Part shown: positions 60,663 through 64,000 of the stretch, one piece after another
Numbering within the stretch: position 1 is the stretch's first letter
Layout: each line of letters starts with the position of its first letter
Assembly: GCA_947627875.1 (NCBI GenBank)
Contig: CANQXS010000004.1
Location: 62,001 to 126,000 of the forward strand
Direction of reading: 5' to 3'
Length of the DNA: 64,000 nt
From: an uncultured Clostridia bacterium
Lineage (GTDB): Bacteria > Bacillota > Clostridia > Oscillospirales > Ruminococcaceae
Notes under the pieces: generated by a model
Told to the model about the DNA's origin: nothing
The model's database searches: none
What the model saw: only the letters and a program-made list of their open reading frames with translations
Position numbers and translations under genes: made by a program

Positions 60663-61676
60663 TTATTTCAGATATATCACCGTCGCGGCGGCACCGAGTA
60701 TGCCTGCGGCAAGGGTTATCGCGGAAAATACGAAGACGATCTTATATTCGCTCCAGCCCGAAAGCTCGAAGTGGTGATGAATGGGAGCCATTTTGAACAC
60801 CCTTTTGTGCCTGAGCTTGTAGCTGCCTATCTGTATTACGTCGCTCATAGCCTCGATGAGATATATTATCCCGACGAGCGGTATAAGGAGCTCGAGCCCG
60901 CTCGCAAACCCGAGAGCGACTACGCAGCCCCCGAGGAACATCGAGCCGGTATCCCCCATAAACACCTTCGCGGGGTGAAGATTCCAGACCAAAAATCCGA
61001 GGCAGCCCCCGGCGACTGCCGTCGCGAAGGCGGAATATTCCCAATCGCCCAAAAGGACGAAGATAAACGCGAACGCCGCGGCATAGATAAGCGTTACCGA
61101 GCCGCAGAGCCCGTCTACCCCGTCGGTAAGGTTCACGGCGTTTACAAAGCCGTAAATCGCCACTGCCATTATTATATAATAGAATATCCCGAAGTCGACT
61201 TCTCCCAAAAACGGGATAACGACCTTAGTCGTGTCGCCCAAAAGATGGAGCCCCGCTAAGTAGAGCACAACTACTATCGCCTGACAAATGCTCTTTGCCT
61301 TAACGTTGAAGCCCTGGTTGCGCTTTTTCACGACCTTAATATAGTCGTCGGCAAAGCCTATAAGAAGAAAGCAGACCGAGACCCCGAGCCCGAGCAGCAG
61401 CTTTAAAACGGCGTTGTCGGGCTGTTCGAGCATATGAGCGCTCCTGTATCTTGAAATGAGAACGCAGCCCGCAAGCGAAGCTATTACGGTAGACGCCGCG
61501 AACATAAACCCGCCCATAAGGGGGGTCCCCTCTTTGTCTTTCTGCCAGCGGGGACCTATTTCGAGAATGTGCGCGCCCGCCTTGAGCTTTTTTAGGTAGG
61601 GTATGAGTATTGCTCCGAAGCCCGCAGAAACGACCGCGGAGACAATTCCGACGATAAGATTTATCCAATACGGCAT
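60663..61676 (-). CDS. mraY: Phospho-MurNAc-pentapeptide transferase
   Basis: Transfers phospho-MurNAc-pentapeptide from UDP to undecaprenyl phosphate (lipid I). The 337-residue polytopic protein has GTPLMGGFMF, the magnesium-binding FADDYIKVVKKRNQG, NAVNLTDGVDGL, VFMGDTGSMFLGG, and the MAPIHHHFELSGWSE motif, all standard. It directly follows murE; the murF gene often found between them is absent. Confidence 0.96.
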   Translation of the reverse strand: MPYWINLIVGIVSAVVSAGFGAILIPYLKKLKAGAHILEIGPRWQKDKEGTPLMGGFMFAASTVIASLAGCVLISRYRSAHMLEQPDNAVLKLLLGLGVSVCFLLIGFADDYIKVVKKRNQGFNVKAKSICQAIVVVLYLAGLHLLGDTTKVVIPFLGEVDFGIFYYIIMAVAIYGFVNAVNLTDGVDGLCGSVTLIYAAAFAFIFVLLGDWEYSAFATAVAGGCLGFLVWNLHPAKVFMGDTGSMFLGGCVVALGFASGLELLIPLVGIIYLIEAMSDVIQIGSYKLRHKRVFKMAPIHHHFELSGWSEYKIVFVFSAITLAAGILGAAATVIYLK

Positions 61677-61696
61677 AAGGGTTTACCTTCCTGTTT

Positions 61697-63133
61697 TTAT
61701 TCCGAACGTTTAAGCGCCTCGCGGACTACCTCGCGCTCGTCGAAGTGAATTTTTCTTCCTCCCGCGAGGATCTGGTAGTCTTCATGACCCTTTCCCGCCA
61801 AAATGAGCGTATCCTTCGGCTTTGCGTGGGCTATCGCCCAGAAGATCGCTTCGCGGCGGTCGTCTATTTCAATATACTCCGTCTTTTCGTCTTTAAGACC
61901 GGCTATTATCTCGGTTATTATCGCGTGAGGGTCTTCGTTGCGGGGATTGTCTGAGGTGACTATCAGAAAATCCGAATGCTCGGCGGCAGCCTTTGCCATA
62001 AGCGGACGCTTCAGCGGGTCGCGGTTGCCTCCGCAGCCGAACAGACACACAACTCTGCCCTCGGCGCATTCCTTTACGCTCCCGAGGATATTCTCAAGGG
62101 CGTCGGGGGTATGGGCATAGTCTAAGATAACGGTGAAATCCCGCCCGGTCGGTACGACTTCGCACCTTCCGCGCACGCCTTCGACCTCTGATATCATCGG
62201 GACGAATTCCTTCGGCTCGAAGCCCAGAAGCTCGAGCGCCGCGAGCGCGCAAAGCGTATTCGATACGTTATACCCCCCGGGAAGGGTTATCTTTACGCTT
62301 TCCTCGCCCTTGCCGCCGCGGTAGATATACTCAGAGCCGTGGGGCATAAGCTTTACCGACGAAGCGCAGAAATCGGCAGGAGAATTGAGCGAAAAGCCGT
62401 ATTTCGGGCATTTGACTTCTTCATAAAGCCGCCTGCCGCCCGCGTCGTCGAGGTTTATAAGAGCCTTGTCGCAAATCGAGAATAGCAGCTTTTTCGCCTG
62501 ATAGTAGTTCTCCATAGTCCCGTGGACGTCAAGGTGGTCCTGAGTTAGATTCGTGAACGCAGCGAGCTCAAATCTTATTCCGCTAAGGCGGCGCTGCTCG
62601 AGCCCCTGAGAAGTCGCCTCCATAACTGCGTATTCGCAGCCCGAATCAGCCATTCTTCTTAACAGGCAATAGAGCTCGTCGGCTTCGGGGGTAGAGCGCT
62701 CGCCGCGGATAAATTCGTCGCCTATCTCGTTGCCGCAGGTCCCGATAAGTCCGACCTTATGACCGAGCCGCGTAAGAAGCTTCTTTATTACGGTGGTTAT
62801 CGTTGTCTTGCCGTTGGTGCCGGTAACGGCTATCATTTTCAGCTCTTTCTGAGGGTTGCCGTACCAGTTTGCCCAAAGGAGCGCGAGCGCCTCGCGGGTA
62901 TCGGGAACGATTATCTGATTTTTTATCCCGCAGTCGCGCTCGACTACAAACGCCGCGACTCCCCTTTCGGAGAGTTCGGGTATTAAGCTGTGGGAATCGA
63001 ACGTCATTCCCTTAAGGCATACAAAAAGACTTCCCTCCCCCATTTCCTTTCTGGAATCGGAGAAAAGTCCGCTTATCTCAATATTTTCGAGCGAAGTTTC
63101 GGCAACGCCCTTTAAAAGCTCGTAAAGTTTCAT
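61697..63133 (-). CDS. murE: UDP-MurNAc-tripeptide synthetase, meso-DAP-adding
   Basis: Adds the third amino acid to UDP-MurNAc-L-Ala-D-Glu. The 478-residue Mur ligase has the ATP loop VTGTNGKTTITTVIKKLL near 110, EATSQGLEQRR, YAHTPDALENIL and DNPRNEDP, in which the DNPR motif indicates meso-diaminopimelate rather than lysine. The wall is therefore inferred to be of the DAP type. It lies 46 bp after the PBP gene and 20 bp before mraY in the same transcript. Confidence 0.95.
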   Translation of the reverse strand: MKLYELLKGVAETSLENIEISGLFSDSRKEMGEGSLFVCLKGMTFDSHSLIPELSERGVAAFVVERDCGIKNQIIVPDTREALALLWANWYGNPQKELKMIAVTGTNGKTTITTVIKKLLTRLGHKVGLIGTCGNEIGDEFIRGERSTPEADELYCLLRRMADSGCEYAVMEATSQGLEQRRLSGIRFELAAFTNLTQDHLDVHGTMENYYQAKKLLFSICDKALINLDDAGGRRLYEEVKCPKYGFSLNSPADFCASSVKLMPHGSEYIYRGGKGEESVKITLPGGYNVSNTLCALAALELLGFEPKEFVPMISEVEGVRGRCEVVPTGRDFTVILDYAHTPDALENILGSVKECAEGRVVCLFGCGGNRDPLKRPLMAKAAAEHSDFLIVTSDNPRNEDPHAIITEIIAGLKDEKTEYIEIDDRREAIFWAIAHAKPKDTLILAGKGHEDYQILAGGRKIHFDEREVVREALKRSE

Positions 63134-63179
63134 ATATTGCCCTCTCGGTCAGTTGTTGCTTTATGCCGACGGACGGGAA

Positions 63180-64000
63180 TCATCCCGTCTCGTCGTTTAT
63201 GATGAAGTAAGCCTCTATTACGGTTCCTACCTCGACCGTTTCGTCTTTATGAGACATAACGCCCGAGCACTTTGCGCCCTCCTTCTGGGCGGCTCCGCCG
63301 AGAGGCTTCAGGTTGAGCCCTAACTTTTCGAGCTTCTCCTCGGCATATTCGAGCGTTCTGCCCGTCAGGTCGGGGACCTCTACATATTTCGGCTCGATGC
63401 CGTCTTCGGTGTAGAGCACGACGGTGCAGCCCTTCGGCATGGCGTCGGAGCCCGAAGGCACCTGCCTTACAACGCGGTCGCCGTCTCCCATTACCTTGGC
63501 ATTGAAGCCGAGCGATTCGACTGTCGCGACGGCGGATTCAACGTCGGCTCCCGTCATTTCGGGGACGTTTACGTCGAGATTTTCGAGCTCCTCCTCGCTG
63601 TATTCGGCATAGTAGCCGAGGTAGGGAAGTATCTCTTTAAACGCCTCGGATACCACCGGCGCGGCGACTGCCGAGCCGTAGTAAAGCCCCTGGGTCGGTT
63701 CGTCTATCATAACGAGCATTATTATCTCGGGATCTTCGGCGGGGTAAAACGCGCAGTAGGAGGAAACATAGGTATCGCCTTTGGGGTTGACGTCGAGCTT
63801 CTGAGATGTTCCGGATTTCCCGCCTATATGGTAGCCCTCGATATATACGTTCGAGCCCTGATTTACCGTTACTACGGTCTCGAGGGTGTCGCGCATGATC
63901 GCCGAGGTCTCTTCGGAAATGACCTGGCGCTTTATAGTGGGCTCAAATTCCTTTACTATATTGCCCTCGGAATCGACGATCTTGTTCACGACATAAGGCG
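63180..64000 (-). CDS. Class B penicillin-binding protein with PASTA domains, C-terminal part
   Basis: Septal transpeptidase of the FtsI/SpoVD kind; the gene continues beyond the right edge, so only about 273 codons are visible (the frame before the GTG at 63989 remains open as PYVV). The KSGT motif of the penicillin-binding domain is in GGKSGTSQK, followed by the end of the transpeptidase domain (MIDEPTQGLYYGSAVAAPVV). After it come two PASTA repeats (VNVPEMTGADVESAVATVE and VEVPDLTGRTLEYAEEKLE), which bind muropeptide-like ligands. SpoVD-type proteins carry one PASTA domain and PBP2x-type two. It heads the mur/fts cluster in this window. Confidence 0.92.
   Translation of the reverse strand, partial: PYVVNKIVDSEGNIVKEFEPTIKRQVISEETSAIMRDTLETVVTVNQGSNVYIEGYHIGGKSGTSQKLDVNPKGDTYVSSYCAFYPAEDPEIIMLVMIDEPTQGLYYGSAVAAPVVSEAFKEILPYLGYYAEYSEEELENLDVNVPEMTGADVESAVATVESLGFNAKVMGDGDRVVRQVPSGSDAMPKGCTVVLYTEDGIEPKYVEVPDLTGRTLEYAEEKLEKLGLNLKPLGGAAQKEGAKCSGVMSHKDETVEVGTVIEAYFIINDETG

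Overview
The window looks like a chromosome segment of an uncultured anaerobic member of the Clostridia (Bacillota), probably an Oscillospiraceae-type gut organism. The basis is the gene content and style: a Gram-positive division and cell-wall cluster with a meso-DAP-type MurE, Firmicutes-restricted families (DUF4298, DUF4364-like, PepV, type I pullulanase, ThiT behind a TPP riboswitch, BspA-like leucine-rich repeats), strong AGGAGG ribosome sites, and many promoters with TTGACA/TATAAT boxes spaced 17 bp. No phage, plasmid, CRISPR array or rRNA was seen. Most genes are ordinary chromosomal housekeeping or polysaccharide-use genes.

Layout. 1-2.2 kb: purA-purB (minus; purB runs off the left edge). 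2.4-7.1 kb: a GH51 arabinofuranosidase (plus), then a GH43 lipoprotein and an AI-2E-type permease (minus). 7.2-14.6 kb: pcrA-like helicase, DUF4364-like protein, YfbR-like nucleotidase, pyrophosphatase, tcdA, a nitrilase-family hydrolase and an alpha/beta hydrolase (plus), interrupted by tRNA-Ala(CGC) with a striking string of hairpins behind it. 14.8-18.1 kb: tandem tRNA-Gln genes, fused ispDF, a DUF4298 protein and a D,D-carboxypeptidase. 18.3-21.6 kb: pullulanase and PepV-like dipeptidase. 21.7-35.8 kb: two giants on the minus strand, a subtilase of more than 2200 residues with dockerin-like and cohesin-like modules, and a 2355-residue cyclic beta-1,2-glucan-synthase-like protein. 36.1-42.2 kb: phosphoglycerate mutase, thiT with a TPP riboswitch, then a sulfur-assimilation group (metY, an Rrf2 regulator, cysK) with a tandem 134-bp repeat against cysK. 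42.4-50.3 kb: an accessory stretch with an HD protein, a two-gene metal/redox cassette of different base composition, gene remnants, a GH63-like hydrolase with a divergent AraC regulator, and a BlaI-LRR operon with operators. 50.5-54.7 kb: a NlpC/P60-like lipoprotein that has lost its catalytic residues, then glmS and glmM. 54.8-64 kb: ftsZ, ftsQ, murA, murG, ftsW, mraY, murE and the end of a PASTA-containing PBP (all minus).

How the genes work together. glmM and glmS supply glucosamine precursors for UDP-GlcNAc, which feeds murA, murE, mraY, murG, ftsW and the PBP; dacF-like trims the product. GH51, GH43, pullulanase and the GH63-like enzyme point to use of plant or storage glycans. The Rrf2 regulator between metY and cysK suggests control of cysteine synthesis.

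The most interesting observation is a run of ten G residues just after the signal peptide of the giant subtilase. In the present length it puts a stop codon immediately after the tract, while 9 or 12 G would restore one open frame with only a glycine linker changed. That is how a phase-variable ON/OFF switch is built, although an assembly error must be excluded. Other points worth a look are the inactive NlpC/P60 homologue, the cysK-tail-capturing tandem repeat, the tRNA-Ala-linked structured RNA and the HMA/TauE-like/cupredoxin cassette.
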